This document shows, piece by piece, positions 43,255 through 55,539 of a DNA stretch of 64,000 bases. The DNA comes from Manis javanica (lineage: Eukaryota; Chordata; Mammalia; Pholidota; Manidae). Under the pieces are notes generated by a model. That model made no database searches. It was not told the DNA's origin and was given only the letters and a program-made list of their open reading frames with translations. The translations under genes and the position numbers were made by a program. Where the stretch lies: positions 139,669,173-139,733,172 of the forward strand of contig NC_133156.1 in NCBI RefSeq assembly GCF_040802235.1. The letters run 5' to 3'. Each line of letters opens with the position of its first letter. Position 1 is the first letter of the stretch.

Positions 43255-43404
43255 CTTAACAATGTCTTTTTCTTTCATCCAGGATGGAAAAGAGAGGCCA
43301 TGGCTGAATATCTGAAATAACACTGATCTTAGTGCATCATAGTTGTCTCTCTTTACTTGTCGCACACATTTTATGTGATGCCGCCAGAACAGCTCCTCAT
43401 AAGC
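43255..43404 (-). CDS. OTULINL: OTULINL exon with the degenerate catalytic-cysteine site
   Basis: 50 codons in phase 0, from AYEELFWRHHIKCVRQVKRD through NYDALRSVLFQIFSHGLSFP to KEKDIVK. Acceptor CTCTTAG, donor GTACGT. OTULIN has GDNYCALRA at the same place, with the nucleophile Cys129; here it is DNYDALRS. The codon at 43338-43336 is GAT (Asp). The protein is therefore a pseudoprotease with an OTU fold, as described for human OTULINL (FAM105A). Confidence 0.97.
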
Positions 43405-44129
43405 CTAAGAGCACAAAGAGGAAAAGTTATTTTTCAATTCCATTGGGTAAGAGAATAAAGAAAGTGAATTTACTGTATTTTCAGTGAGGTACTATGCCCA
43501 AATAAAGTGGACAACAGAAACAAAAACAATTATGAATTATCAATGTTATCATATGTCATTTTAAAGTGACTTTTATGAGTATGGAATACAAGTCATGCTA
43601 TTTTAGTTGATAAATTCCTGAAAGGCCTGGGCTAGGGAATGTCATTGTAGGGAGATGATGGATACAACTTGACTACAGTGAAAAATACTACATACTTTTA
43701 ATTTTAAGACCATGCTAAGGAGTACTTTAAATGTTCCTAGGAATATTTACCAAGATTAGAAATGGAAATTTCTAAAAACCCTCAAAATATTTTATGTCCT
43801 TGTGCCCAATACCTTCAAGGACAGAGGTCTCCACTGGATGTCGAGATAGTTAATAGACCTGGCCACGAGAGAGCTGAAAAGAGTACCATGCTCAAGTTTC
43901 CTGAAATGACAGGCCTAATTTACCCAAGTCCTCGAGGGTACTAGCTCTAGGTAAGGCCCAAAGCCAATGTGGAGCACCTGTTGGGCTTTTTAATTTGAGC
44001 CACAATTGTTCATTGCGTCACATTTGGTATTAGCTTATCTTTGGATTTAGTAAAGCGGAATGGAATGTTTGTTTCCTGATTTTTACACACAAATTCTCCA
44101 TCTTCCATGACCTTTATAAACAGACACAC
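43405..44129 (-). other. OTULINL: OTULINL intron
   Basis: 725 bases with GT-AG ends; no repeat or exon recognised inside. Confidence 0.8.
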
Positions 44130-44221
44130 CTTCCTCATCAGCTTGGCACGGGGTGTCTCTCCTTTCCATTCTCTTCCACAATAGCTGAGTAAATCAACTT
44201 CTGCCTCCACACTAAGGTTCC
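44130..44221 (-). CDS. OTULINL: OTULINL exon encoding the linker into the OTU-like domain
   Basis: 92 bases starting in the middle of a codon (two bases complete Arg) and ending on a codon boundary before GTGTGT. It encodes (R)NLSVEAEVDLLSYCGREWKG ending TPRAKLMRK. The VDLLSYC.REWKG part aligns with OTULIN's MDIMDYCKKEWRG. Acceptor GGTCCAG. Confidence 0.95.
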
Positions 44222-44324
44222 CTGGACCAAACAAAAACAAAAGGCAGTTAATCTTCCCTTTCTTCTTCCTTCTTGAACCCTTTCCGCACATTAAAAATAA
44301 GGAAACATGCATGAAAATATTTAC

Positions 44325-44356
44325 TTTTGAATTTTCTCTGCAGATATCCAATCCAC
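44325..44356 (-). CDS. OTULINL: OTULINL 32-nt microexon
   Basis: A very short exon between TTTTAG (44358-44357) and GTAAAT (donor at 44324). It completes the Trp codon from the previous exon, then encodes WIGYLQRKFK and the first base of Arg. Its inclusion is required to keep frame: the 160-nt exon spliced directly to the 92-nt exon would hit a stop within a few codons. The basic, aromatic sequence follows the membrane segment and matches human WWIGYLQRKFKR as I recall it. Confidence 0.93.
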
Positions 44357-44443
44357 CTAAAATATAAAGGGAACAATTATATCAAAATTACATTTTGAAT
44401 AGCAAGGGTATTTTTGAAATTTAAAGATGATACAACCACCTAC

Positions 44444-44603
44444 CATTTCAGTCGGTGCCCTAAATATAACTGTAGCCTTCTGAAGCAGCAGAGGACAGCC
44501 ATCAGACAGGAAACTGCCAACGTCACCAAGCCCTTGGCTCTTCTCCACGCAGCATCTAAGGTGTGGCTGGGGGCCAACGTCCAGGAGTGGACTTGGTCAT
44601 GTC
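44444..44603 (-). CDS. OTULINL: OTULINL second coding exon with membrane anchor
   Basis: 160 bases, from an acceptor CTGTAG (44605-44604) to donor GTAGGT. It encodes (G)HDQVHSWTLAPSHTLDAAWR, then a hydrophobic segment GLVTLAVSCLMAVLCCF followed by basic RRLQLYLGHRLKW. The hydrophobic run is the membrane helix that places OTULINL at the endoplasmic reticulum membrane. The exon begins after the first base of a codon. Seven exons seen here total 1007 nt, so a 64-nt first coding exon would give the expected ~356-residue protein. Confidence 0.94.
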
Positions 44604-45788
44604 CTACAGTAATTAAATAAAAAGGCACACCACAATCACACAAGTCTGCTTTGTTTAAGGGGGAGAAATACACATTGGATAATTTTAACTGCAAAGTTGT
44701 CTACCACTGATTTACACCAACATTTTTTAAAGTGTTCAAAAATTCTATCTACAGATTAAAGACATGTCTAGTTCTCCTACAGTCAGTGTCATAAATAAGA
44801 ATATCTTTTTCCACAAAATTCAAGAGGAATAGAGACTGTAAAGAGTATGGGTTTCAGAATCCCTCGCACCTGAATTCAGAGCCTGCTTCTCTGGAGTCTC
44901 CAGCTAAAGAACCATGGGAAACCTCACTTCTCTTACCCTGTATTGTCCTGACTGTATAATGGGGATAAAAATACTGACCTTACTGGGGAAGGATGAAATT
45001 ATTTAAGAACCAGCACAGTGTGCCACGCACTGTGTTAAGTATCTGCTGACTTCAAGAATGATCCCAGGGGTTCTGCTGGGCAGTGAGCACACAGGAGGCA
45101 TTCACACCAGGAGCCTCTAGCAGTGTAGCCACCATCCCATTCTGCCCACTTTGATATTCTTACACCATTATGGGCCATACCTGTGGCAACACCTTAATAT
45201 GCAGAATGAGAGAGACTCAAACAGCAGGCACACAGACACTTCAGAAAGTGCGCCATTTAGAAATCAGATGGAAACAGATGTGTTGCTTATCACATATGCA
45301 CTGAGTTCTGATTTGACAAGAGAGAAAATTAACAGGTCTGGGGAGCTCAAACTGTGTCCTTGTAATCTTTTACTATGTGCAGCAGATTACTAATTATTTC
45401 ACATCTGAGCATGTAAAATGCTGAAGTACAAATGAGGAAAAGAACTTCTGAATAGTGGCCAAACTTCCTGGGGTTCATTGCAAAATATTTCCTCCAAGTA
45501 CATGGTTTAGTAAAATACCAATGATAACTGTAATAAAAGCTCCATCAGTACAGAACATATTATTTTTCCTTTTTGATAATACGGATATTTGATGTATGAC
45601 ACTCTCAAAAAAGAAGGAATTCACCAGCAAATAAAGAAATGAAGTTGCCAGCAAATGAAAATATACATATTTATAATTACTAGGATATTTTCATAAACAA
45701 GTGCTTATCTGTTTAGAAAAGTTGATTAGCTGTTCATTATATATTTACTGCTGCCTAGCTATTTAGTAAAGTTTTTCATGAACTGTTT
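44604..45788 (-). other. OTULINL: OTULINL intron 1, proximal part
   Basis: Non-coding, with one MIR (44835-45060). Exon 1 is not here. Confidence 0.65.
44835..45060 (+). repeat. MIR SINE
   Basis: Diverged MIR: 'gagtatgggtttcagaatcc' near the start, 'actgtataatggggataaaa' in the middle and 'cactgtgttaagtatctgct' at the end. Confidence 0.6.
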
Positions 45789-45802
45789 AAAAATGTAAAG
45801 CT
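45789..45802 (+). repeat. Target-site duplication of full-length L1, left copy
   Basis: aaaaatgtaaagct, identical to 52033-52046. The junction reads TTT/AAAAA, the preferred L1 endonuclease site. Confidence 0.93.
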
Positions 45803-46750
45803 CAAAAGATGGCGGCATGAGAGGTGAGACAGAGGCTTCTTCCTAAAACTGCATATAATATGAAAATATAATTAATACAACTAATCCTGAAAGAGCAACA
45901 GGAAAGAGGGCTGTGCCAGACTGCATACACCTGGAAAAAAGAATAAACCTCATGGAACAGGGTAACTTACCAAAGCTGTGGTCTGGGGGGAAACCCAAGC
46001 CCTTCCCCCACCCCAGCTCACCTGCAGGAGGAAGACAAATGGAGCGGGGAGGTTGTGGAGGCCTGGGACTGCTGAACACCTAGCTCCAGAGATCTGTTCT
46101 GGGAGCACAAACCTACATCTCATGGTGCTTTCATGATACTCGTGTGACTAGGGTCATTGGAAAGCTAAGACAGGCAGAATACCTGGAGAGACTGAGATTC
46201 CAGCTGCTTGTGGAAAACAGGGATCCGTATCCGGCTGCCTCTGGGACAAAAGAAAGGCGGGCAGTCTGAGACTTCCTAAAAGTGGCAAAGAAGGCACAGA
46301 GCTTACTGCTCAGGAGAAAGGACAGGTAGACAGTATTGTCCTGGTGCACTCTGTCCAGCAGGTTGGGAACTTTCATGATCTTCAGGCGCCCTCTGGCTGG
46401 CTACACAGCTTCAAGGCTCCCCTCTGTGATACACAGCCTGCTGCACCTTCCTCCAGGACAGTCGCACCTGGTTCGCAAACCGGCAAACGCTGCCCTGGCA
46501 TCAGGCCAGCCAGAGGGAAGCCCTGCCTAAAGCAGCTACAAACACAAAGCATAGAGGCTTACACCTGTGTGTATGGCCCACTGGCTCTGGCAGTGGAGAC
46601 TGGCATAGCAGCCAGGAAGCAGGAAACAGCTCTTTCTTCCCCGCAAGCACCAACACTGCTCCTCTGCGACCTCTGACATTGTTCCAGGGGCTGAGCAGCT
46701 CCAAAGAGTAGAGCTTCTGGGCAGTAGAGGGCACCACATACAAACAGGAA
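45803..46750 (+). promoter_or_regulatory. L1 5' UTR / internal promoter
   Basis: Begins with aagatggcggc (YY1-type motif near the start) and is GC-richer than its surroundings. In active L1s this region drives both sense and antisense transcription; activity of this copy is unknown. Confidence 0.7.
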
Positions 46751-47613
46751 ATGTCAAAGGAACCTGGTTCAAAGCAAAATTATGAATACACCAGAAAAAG
46801 ATTCAAATGAAATCAACCTCATGAATTCCTGAAAGAGATTTCAAAATAAAAATCATTAATATGCTCATGGAGGTACAGAAAAATATTCAAGAACTCAGGA
46901 ATGAATTCTGGTCAGAGATCCAATCATTATGGAACACAGTATCAGAAACGAAACATACAATAGAAGGTTTTAAAAGCAGATTAGATATGGTGAAGGAGAT
47001 GATAAATAAAATAGAAATTAGAGAAGAGGAATACAAAGATGCTGAGGCACAGAGAGAAAAAAGAATCACTAAGAATGAAAGAACATTGAGAGAACTGTGT
47101 GACTAATCTAAATGGAACAGTATTTGCATTATAGGGGTACAAGAAGAAGAAGAAAGAGAAAAAGGGTTAGAAAGTGTCTTTGAGGAGGTAATTGCTGAAA
47201 ACTTCCCCTATCTGGGAAAGGAGATAGTCTCTCAGGCCACGGAGGTGCACAGATCTCCCAACACAAGGGATCCAAGGAAGACAACACCAAGACATATAAT
47301 AATTAAAATGACAAAGATTAAGGATAAGAACAGACTATTAAAAGCAGCCAGAAAGAGAAATAAGATCACATACAAAGAAAAGCCCATCAGGCTATCATTG
47401 GACCTCTCAGCAGAAACCTTACAGGCCAGAAGGGAGTGGCATGATGTATTTAATGCAATGAAGCAGAAGGGCCTCGAACCAAGAATACTTTATCCAGTAA
47501 GATTATCATTTAAATTTGAAGGAGGGATTAAACAATTTGCAGATAAGCAAAAGCTGAGAGAATTTACCTCCCACAGACCACCTCTACAGTGTATTTTGGA
47601 GGGACTGCTATAG
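46751..47613 (+). pseudogene. L1 ORF1 (RNA-binding chaperone), broken
   Basis: Coiled-coil part: EVQKNIQELRNEFWSEIQSL in 46861-47106. The C-terminal RRM/CTD part is in 47245-47613, with SAETLQARREWHDVFNAMKQ and ILYPVRLSFKFEGG. A TAA at 47104-47106 separates these otherwise in-frame halves, and a frameshift near 46830-46837 cuts off the N-terminus. Confidence 0.88.
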
Positions 47614-47919
47614 ATGGAAGTGTTCCTAAGGTTTAATAGCTTTCACCAGAGGTAATAAAACCACAGTAGAGAAAGTAGGACAGTTAATTACTAAGCAAAT
47701 GCAAAACTAAATCAACTATCCCCAAAGTCAATCAAGGGATAGACAAAAGAGTACAGAATAGGATACCTAATAAATAAAGAATGGAGGAAGAAGAAAAGGA
47801 AGAGAAAAAATGAACCTTTAGATTGTGTTCGTAATAGTAAACTAAGTGAGTTAAGTTAGACTCTTGATAGTAAGGAAGTTAACCTTGAACCTTTGGTAAT
47901 AAACACGAATCTAAAGCCT

Positions 47920-50900
47920 GCAATGGCAGTAAGTACCTAACTACGATAATCACCCTAAATGTAAATGGTCTGAATGCACTGAATGGATAAAAAACAACAC
48001 CCATCTATATGATGCCTACAAGAGACTGACTTTAAACCCAAAGATATACAGAGACTAAAAGTGAAGGGATGGAAAAAGGTATTTCATGCAACTAATAGGG
48101 AGAAAAAAAGCAGGAGCTGCAGCACTTCTATCAAACAAAATAGACTTCAAAACAAAGAAAGTAACAAGAGACAAAGAAGGACATTACATAATGATAAAGG
48201 GACCAATCCAACAAGAAGATATAAGCATTAAAAATATCTATGCACCCAACACAGGAACACCTACATATGTGAAATATATACTAACAGAATTAAAAGGGGA
48301 AATAGAATGCAATGCATTCATACTAGGAGACTTCAACACTCCACTCACTCTGAAGGACAGATCAACCAGACAGAAAATAAGTAAGGAGACAGAGGCACTG
48401 AACAACACAGTAGAACAGATGGACCTAACAGCCATCTACAGAACTCTACACCCAAAAGCAGCAGAATACACACATTCTTCTCAAGTGCACATGGAACATT
48501 TTCAAGAGTAGATCATATTCTAGGCCACAAAAAGAGCCTCAGTAAATTCAAAAAAGATTGAAATTGTACCAACCAGTTTCTAAGACCACAAAGGTATGAA
48601 ACTAGAAATAAATTACACAAAGAAAATGAAAAATTCCACAAACACATGGAGGCTTCACAACATTCTCCTAAGTAACCAATGGATAAATGACCAAATAAAA
48701 ACAGAGATCAAGCAATATATGGAGAAAAATGACAACAGTAACTCAACATCACAAAATCGGTGGCATGCAGAGAAGGCTGTGCTAAGAGGAAAGTATAGTG
48801 CAATACAGGCCCACCTCAGGAAAGAAGAACAATCCCATATGAACAGTCTAAACTCACAATTAGTGAAACTAGAAAAAGAAGAACAAATGAATCCCAAAGT
48901 CAGTAGAAGGAGGGACATAATAAAGATTAGAGCAGAAATAAGTAACATCGAGAAGAATAAAACAATAGAAAGAATCAATAAAAGCAAGAGCTGGTTCTTT
49001 GAGAAAATAAACAAAATAGATAAACCCTTAGCCAGACTTATCAAGAAAAAAAGAGAGTCTACACACATAAACAGAATCAGAAATGGGAAAGGAAAAATCA
49101 CTATGGACACCATAGAAATACAAAGAATTCTTAGAGAATACTATGAAAAAAACATATGCAACAAACTGGATAACCTAGAAGAAATGGACAACTTTCTAGG
49201 AAAATACACCTTCCAAGGCTGACCCAGAAAGAAACAGAAAATCTGAACAGATGACTTATCAGCAAAGAAATTGAACTGGTAATCAAAAAACTACCTAAGA
49301 ACAAATCCCTGGACCAGATGGCTTCACCACTGAACTTTATCAAACATTTAGTGAAGACCTAATACCCATCCTCCTTAAAGTTTTCCAAAAAGTAGAAGGA
49401 CAGGGAATACTCCCAAACTCCCAAAATCAGGCAAAGACAACATGAAAAAAGAAAATTACAGACCAATATTCCTGATGAACACAGATGCAAAAATACTCAA
49501 CAAAATATTAGTAAACTGAATTCAAAAATACATCAAAAAGATCATCCATCATGATAAAGTAGGATTTATTACAGGGATGCAAGGATGGTACAACATTTGA
49601 AAATCCATCAACATCATATACCACATCAACAAAAAGAAAGACAAAAACCACCTGATCATCTCCACAGATGCTGAAAAAGCACTTGACAAAATTCAACATC
49701 CATTCACAATAAAAACTCTCAACAAAATGGGTATAGAGGGCAAGTACCTCAACATAATAAAGGCCACATATGACAAACCCACAGCCAACATTATACTTAA
49801 CAGCGAGAAGCTGAAAGCTTTTCCTTTAAGATCAGGAACAAGACAAGGATGCCCACTCTCCCCACTTCTATTCAACATAGTACTGGAGGTCCTAGCCATG
49901 GCAATCAGACAACACAAAGAAATAAAAGGCATCCAGATTGGCAAGGAAGAAGTTAAACTGTCTCTGTTTGCAGATGACATGATATTGTAAATAAAAACCC
50001 CTAAAGATTCCACTCCAAAACTACTAGATCTAATATCTGAATTCATCAAAGTTGCAGCATACAATATTAATACACAAAAATCTATTGCATTCCTATATAC
50101 CCTTGATGAACTAGCAGAAAGAGAAATCAGGAAAACAATTCCATTCACAGTTGCATGAAAAAGAGTAAAATATCTCAGAATAAACCTAACCAAGGAAGTG
50201 AAAGGCCTATATTCTGAAAACTACAAGACACTCATGAGAGAAATTAATGAAGATACCAATAAATGGAAACACACCCAATGCTCATGGATAAGAATAATTA
50301 ACATTTTCAAAATGGCCACCCTGCCTAAAGCAATCTACAGATTCAATGCAATTCCTATCAAAATACCAACAGCATTCTTCAATGAACTAGAGCAAATCAT
50401 CCTATAATTCATATGGAACCACAAAAGACCCTGAATAGCCAAAGCAATCATGAGAAGGAAGAATAAAGCTGGAGGGATTATGCTTCCCAACTTCAAGCTC
50501 TACTACAAAGCCACAGTAATCAAGACAATTTGGTACTGGCACAAGAACAGAACCATGGACCAATGGAACAGACTAGAGAGCCCAGATATAAATCCAAGCA
50601 TATATGGTCAATTAATATAGGGTAAAGGAACCATGGACATACAATGGGGAATGACAGCCTCTTCAACAGCTGGTGTTGGCAAAACTGGACAGCTACATGC
50701 AAGAGAATGAAACTGGATTATTGTTTAACCTCATACACAAAAGTAAACTTGAAATGGATCAAAGACCTGAATGTAAGTCATGAAACCATAAAACTCTTGG
50801 AAGACAACATAGGCAAAAATCTCTCGAATATAAACATGAGCAACTTCTTCCTGAACACATCTCCTCGAGAAAGGGAAACAAAATAAAAAATGAACACATG

Positions 50901-51330
50901 GGACTACATCAAACTAAAACGCTTCTGTACAGCAAAGGATACCATCAACAGAACAAAAAAGGCATCCTACAGTATGGGGGAATATATTTGTAAACTACAT
51001 ATCCGACAAGGGGTTAACATCCAAAATATATAAAGAACTCACATGCCTTAACAACCAAAAAGCAAATAATCCGATTAAAAAATGGGCAGAGGATATGAAG
51101 AGACAATTCTCCAAAGAAGAAATTCAGATGGCCAACAGACACACGAAAAGATGCTCCACATCACTAATTATCAGGGAAATGCAAATTAAAACCATAATGA
51201 AATATCACCTCACACCAGTAAGGATGGCCCACATCGAAAAGACTAAGAACAACAAATGCTGGCGAGGATGCAGAGAAAGGGGAACCCTCCCACTGCTGGT
51301 GGGGCTGTAAGCTAGCTCAACCATTGTGGA
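47920..51330 (+). pseudogene. L1 ORF2 (endonuclease and reverse transcriptase), broken
   Basis: Fragments in order: ITLNVNGLNAL-like N-terminus near 47950; endonuclease block 48086-48511 with IYAPN and GDFNTPL; linker 48596-49222; RT core 49727-49990 with [13 protein letters not shown] and FADD; then 50198-50407, 50644-50886 and the Cys-rich C-terminus ([11 protein letters not shown], near 51260). A TAA stands at 49988-49990 directly after FADDMIL, where the other L1 copy has Tyr. Several more stops and shifts lie between the blocks. Confidence 0.9.
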
Positions 51331-52032
51331 AAGCAATATGGATGTTCCTCAAAAAATTAAAAATAGAAATACTATTTGACCCAGGAATCCCATTCCTTGG
51401 AATTTACCCAAAGAATACAAGTTCTCAGATTCAAAATGACATATGCACCCCTATGTTTACTGCAGCACTATGAACAAAAGCCAAGTTATGGAAGCAACCT
51501 AAGTGTCCATCGATAGATGAATGGATAAAGAAGATGTGGTGCATATACACAACGGAATACTATTTGGCCATAAGAAAGAAACAAATCCTACCATTTGCAA
51601 CAACATGGTTGAAACTGGAGGATATTATGTTCAGTGAAATAAGCCAGGCAGAGAAAGACAAGTGCCAAAATGATTTCCCTCATTTGTGAAGTATAACAAC
51701 AAAGCAAAACTGAAGTAATAAAACAGCAGCAGACTCCAAGAAGCGACTAGGGGTTACCAAAAGGGGTATGGGAGGGCGGGTTGTGAGGGAGGGAGATGGT
51801 GATTGAGGGGTATTATGTTTAGTATACATGGTGTGAGGGGTCACAAGGAAAAAGGTGTAGCACAAAAAAGGCAAATCGTTAATCTATGGCATCTTACCAC
51901 ACTGATGGACAGTGACTGCATTGGGGTATGGGTGGGGACTTGATAATATGGGTAAATGTAGTAATCACCTTGTTTTTTCATGTGAAACTTTCATAAGAGT
52001 GTATATCAATAGTACCTTAGTAAAAATTATAA

Positions 52033-52046
52033 AAAAATGTAAAGCT
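52033..52046 (+). repeat. Target-site duplication of full-length L1, right copy
   Basis: aaaaatgtaaagct, a perfect match of 45789-45802. Confidence 0.93.
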
Positions 52047-52909
52047 ATACTACTTTTACACCTAGAATTTAGAATTGTACTAATTTAGACTAATTTCCTA
52101 ACTTTGAAAATTCTGACATATGCAAATATTTTTAGTAAATACTTAAATTTGGGAATGACTCAAATTCTGTCCATGTGATACATAATTTTGTTAATGGCAG
52201 TCAAACATTGCTAGAAAAATGAAATTATTTCACATGATTTTGTTTTTCCTCGACATACAAATTGGACATCTTTTCATATCACTACATATAGATCTACATT
52301 ATTCTTTTTAAAGAATGCCTGTTTCATCATATATATATGTCATCATGTCATCATGCCTTATTGATAAACATTTTTCATTCTTACAAACATTGCTGAGACA
52401 AAAATTCTCCTCCAACAGTCCTTGTGGACTTGTGGTAGCGTTTAGGAGAATCCCAAGAGGAATGTCTGGGTCACAGGGTGTCACATTTTATTGCTGAGAG
52501 ATGCTGCCGAGGCACTTTCCAAAACAAGCCCCAACCAAGCCCCCACAGCATGTGCAAAAGCCCTGTTTCCCAAAGCCTCGGTACTGATCATGATTTCTCA
52601 CTGTGGTTTGCATTTCTGTAGTAACAGGTTCACATTTTTCCTGTGAAAAGCCTTTTAGAGCACCTGCTTATTTCCACTGGGTGGTGCTCATTTTTGTGTG
52701 GTCTTGGAGGGCTTGAAGTCAGTGAGGTGGGGTCTGGCTGCTGCCCCTTCACGGGCACTTTTACTTGTCACAGACTCCACCCAACTTGCTTTCTTTGATG
52801 TTATCACTCAGCCCCTTGGAGCATATGATTAAGAAGCCCCTGAACCAGAGCCTTCTCCTGAACATGAGGCCTCTCCTGCAGCTGGACCCACTACTGATTA
52901 TGGCTCTCC

Positions 52910-52911
<2 letters not shown>

Positions 52912-52976
<65 letters not shown>
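52912..52976 (+). repeat. (CA)n microsatellite
   Basis: About 32 near-perfect CA units, then interrupted CA/CT sequence to about 52990. Confidence 0.97.
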
Positions 52977-52980
<4 letters not shown>

Positions 52981-53499
52981 TGCACACACACTCTTCCCTA
53001 GCCTACTACTGTCTTATCCTTGAAATTAAACCCCACCTCCAACTCAAGAAGGGTGATAGGATCAACTTATCAGAAAAAACACACATGAGGGCTCAATACC
53101 CATTTCCCATGGAAACCTAGAATACAAGCCTAAACTCCCCTCTACCTAACACCGCCACAGGTTTTGGTCAAATCAGTGAAGCCAAAAGGACCAGGGAGCA
53201 TCCATGGGGGTTCATGGGGGTGCCAGGAAGCAGTTTGGAGGTGGACTTGTGAAGTCACATGTGAGTGCGCTGCAGCTCACAGACAACCCCAAGGGGTTCA
53301 TATAATAAATATGATAATACTATAGCAGTGGGGCTTCTAAGTCATAGGAAACAAAGTACTAGTTTTAGGAGGAAAAAGCATGGCTTCACTGATAACTACA
53401 GCTATAATTCAAGCTTTTGCAATCTGCCAGAGCCTGTGTTAAGTGTTTTATAGGAATTATCTACTTTGCTTCTGCAAGTGCTACCCTGGCATAAGGAGG

Positions 53500-53640
53500 C
53501 CCTGGTTCTTTCTCAGCCCTGCACATACACTGCGCAGTGACTTCACCTCCTGAAACTTATGTTTCTTAACCTATAGATGGAAAACAGTCCACAACAGTGC
53601 CTGGTACACAGCAAGTGCTCAACACACACTTGCCCTTACT
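53500..53640 (+). repeat. MIR SINE fragment
   Basis: MIR-like 'gcagtgacttcacctcctga', 'ttcttaacctatagatggaa' and 'agtgcctggtacacagcaag' in order. Confidence 0.65.
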
Positions 53641-53769
53641 GTCGTTACTGTGTAGTAACACAAAGCCAGGAGGCTTTAGAGCTGCTGGGACTGTCCAGGG
53701 AAATGTTGGGCAGGTGCTGAGCATGCCAGCTGTTGCACCACAGGTCCCCAACACATGTTCCACATTATT

Positions 53770-53920
53770 TTTATTGCTCTTACTCTAATCACCCCTATCT
53801 TGCAGATGAGGAAACTCTGAGGGAGAGAAAGATTAAATAAGTAAGTGGTAAAGCTAGAATTCAAAGTTGGATCAATGTGTTGCCAGAAGCTGCAGGCCTT
53901 ATCACTTGCCTATCCTGCCT
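53770..53920 (-). repeat. MIR SINE fragment, reverse orientation
   Basis: 'cttgcagatgaggaaactct', 'gtaagtggtaaagctagaat' and 'tcaaagttgg' follow the MIR complement order. It lies 130 bases from a forward MIR. Confidence 0.65.
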
Positions 53921-55479
53921 TTGAATTATGGAGCTGACTAAATCTTTGAATCAGCTTTGCTACAGCAAGTGGAATTAAGCCTCTTTAAAAAGCATTTAAA
54001 TTATTTATTTCCTGCATGCATCAACTGGATCACAACTCACAAACAACAGACAGAGAACACATAAATAAGACACCTAGCAAGATACTGTGATCACAACTTT
54101 GATGATATCATGAGTCAAATCTCAGTTTTGCAGAAGGGGATACAGTTCTCTCTCCAGAATCTCCACGGGGGGACCTCCTTTGCCAGCCCCGCAAAGAGAC
54201 TCCAGCCACTGTGCGCTCACTGCTCCTCCCCTGCCACAGAAGCTCTTTCCGTAACAGAGAACTGGCCCTGGGTGGTGCAGACCTGGAAAGACAGGGAAGG
54301 AGAGAGGATTCCACCACCAAAGAACAAAGGCAAGACACAAAGGGAGTGTGAATGAGCGGGTCTTGGCTGTGAGGGACCTCCAGGAAGGGAGGATTTCGAG
54401 AAGAGGCAGAAAACAGAAGCATGCCAAGAATTACAGATCCGATGTCATTCATGTTCGTCAAGAGACAAAAATGAAATTTCTCCTGAGTACTTTTGGATGG
54501 CACCATGTGAGTGGTGGATGAAAGGAGGCTATTTGTAAAGCACAGAGCATCTCTGCTACGCTGGAAATGGATTACTAGGTCCCATACGGCCCCCTACCAC
54601 CAGCACACAAAGGTGCCCTGAGGCCCCAGCCCCAAGGCCAGAAGTAACACCCAAGCAGTTATGATACCCTTAGGTAAGTACACCAGAACCTCCTAAAATC
54701 AACAACGTGGCTATCTGAAACTGAAATCTGATCTGTGATGGCTCAAACTAGATAATGACAGATGAGACCACTGACTAGAACTGAAAAAAAAAGCCACTTT
54801 TTGTGGTGATATTCTACTGAGAATTTTTTCCCATTCTCTAAAACGTACCAAAGTTGCAATAATTCAAACATTAAAACAGGAAACCAAAAAGAAAAAAAAA
54901 AACTTGAAATCAAAAGTAAAAGACACTGAAGAGCCGGAAACCAAGTGATCATGCAGACATCGGTTCCACGGGGAGCCCCAGGCTCACGCAAGCCCACATC
55001 ACCTTGGCCTTCGCCCTGGAGCTCCCAGTGGTGTTCCTGGTCCAGACAGCCAGTGCTCCACTTCCCTAGGGCCCGCCGCAGGCTGAGCCTACTTCCTCTC
55101 CTGATCTTATTCTTGCACAGCAGCAGCACACGCTGCTTTCTCTGCACACGTCTACTCTGTCAACTGTGTCCAGCCCACTGACTTTCTCCTGAAGCAGAGG
55201 CGACCAATCAAGGGCTACCAAGTGGGAGTTGGGAAATTAGGCCTGAGTTAAAGAGGTAAATAGCAGTTTAATGTATATGTTTGAGAGAGCAGAGGGAGTG
55301 AAGATACATACAATCATCTTAGTAAAATATTTAAGGTAAAAAATACTAAATTTAATTTATTAAAGACAACAGATATTTCTATCTACTTCAATGCCATATT
55401 ATGGCTAATTAGCAGGAGATGGAAGACAGAGTGCCCAAGAGAGACTGATGGATTACAAAACAAATGGGGTAGCATTGTA

Positions 55480-55497
55480 TGTGTGTGTATATGTGTG

Positions 55498-55539
<42 letters not shown>

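Larger units (their letters stand above)
45803..52032 (+). mobile_element. Full-length LINE-1, inactivated
   Basis: A ~6.2-kb element between perfect 14-bp target duplications. It starts at 'caaaagatggcggc', the L1 5' UTR start with its YY1-type site. Then come a ~950-bp GC-richer 5' UTR, ORF1 (about 46751-47613), a ~330-bp spacer, ORF2 (about 47920-50890 and beyond, in pieces) and a 3' UTR ending in an A-rich tail at 52032. Both ORFs are broken. It lies in the opposite orientation to OTULINL and, if OTULINL exon 1 is beyond 64000, inside its first intron. Confidence 0.96.

Noticed and set aside
52761..53001. Open frames across the (CA)n repeat
   Set aside because: Translations of a dinucleotide microsatellite (poly Cys-Val or Thr-His).
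54108..54506. 132-codon minus-strand open frame
   Set aside because: No domain, no splice sites, Ser/Arg-rich random-like composition, overlapped by other short frames of equal quality.
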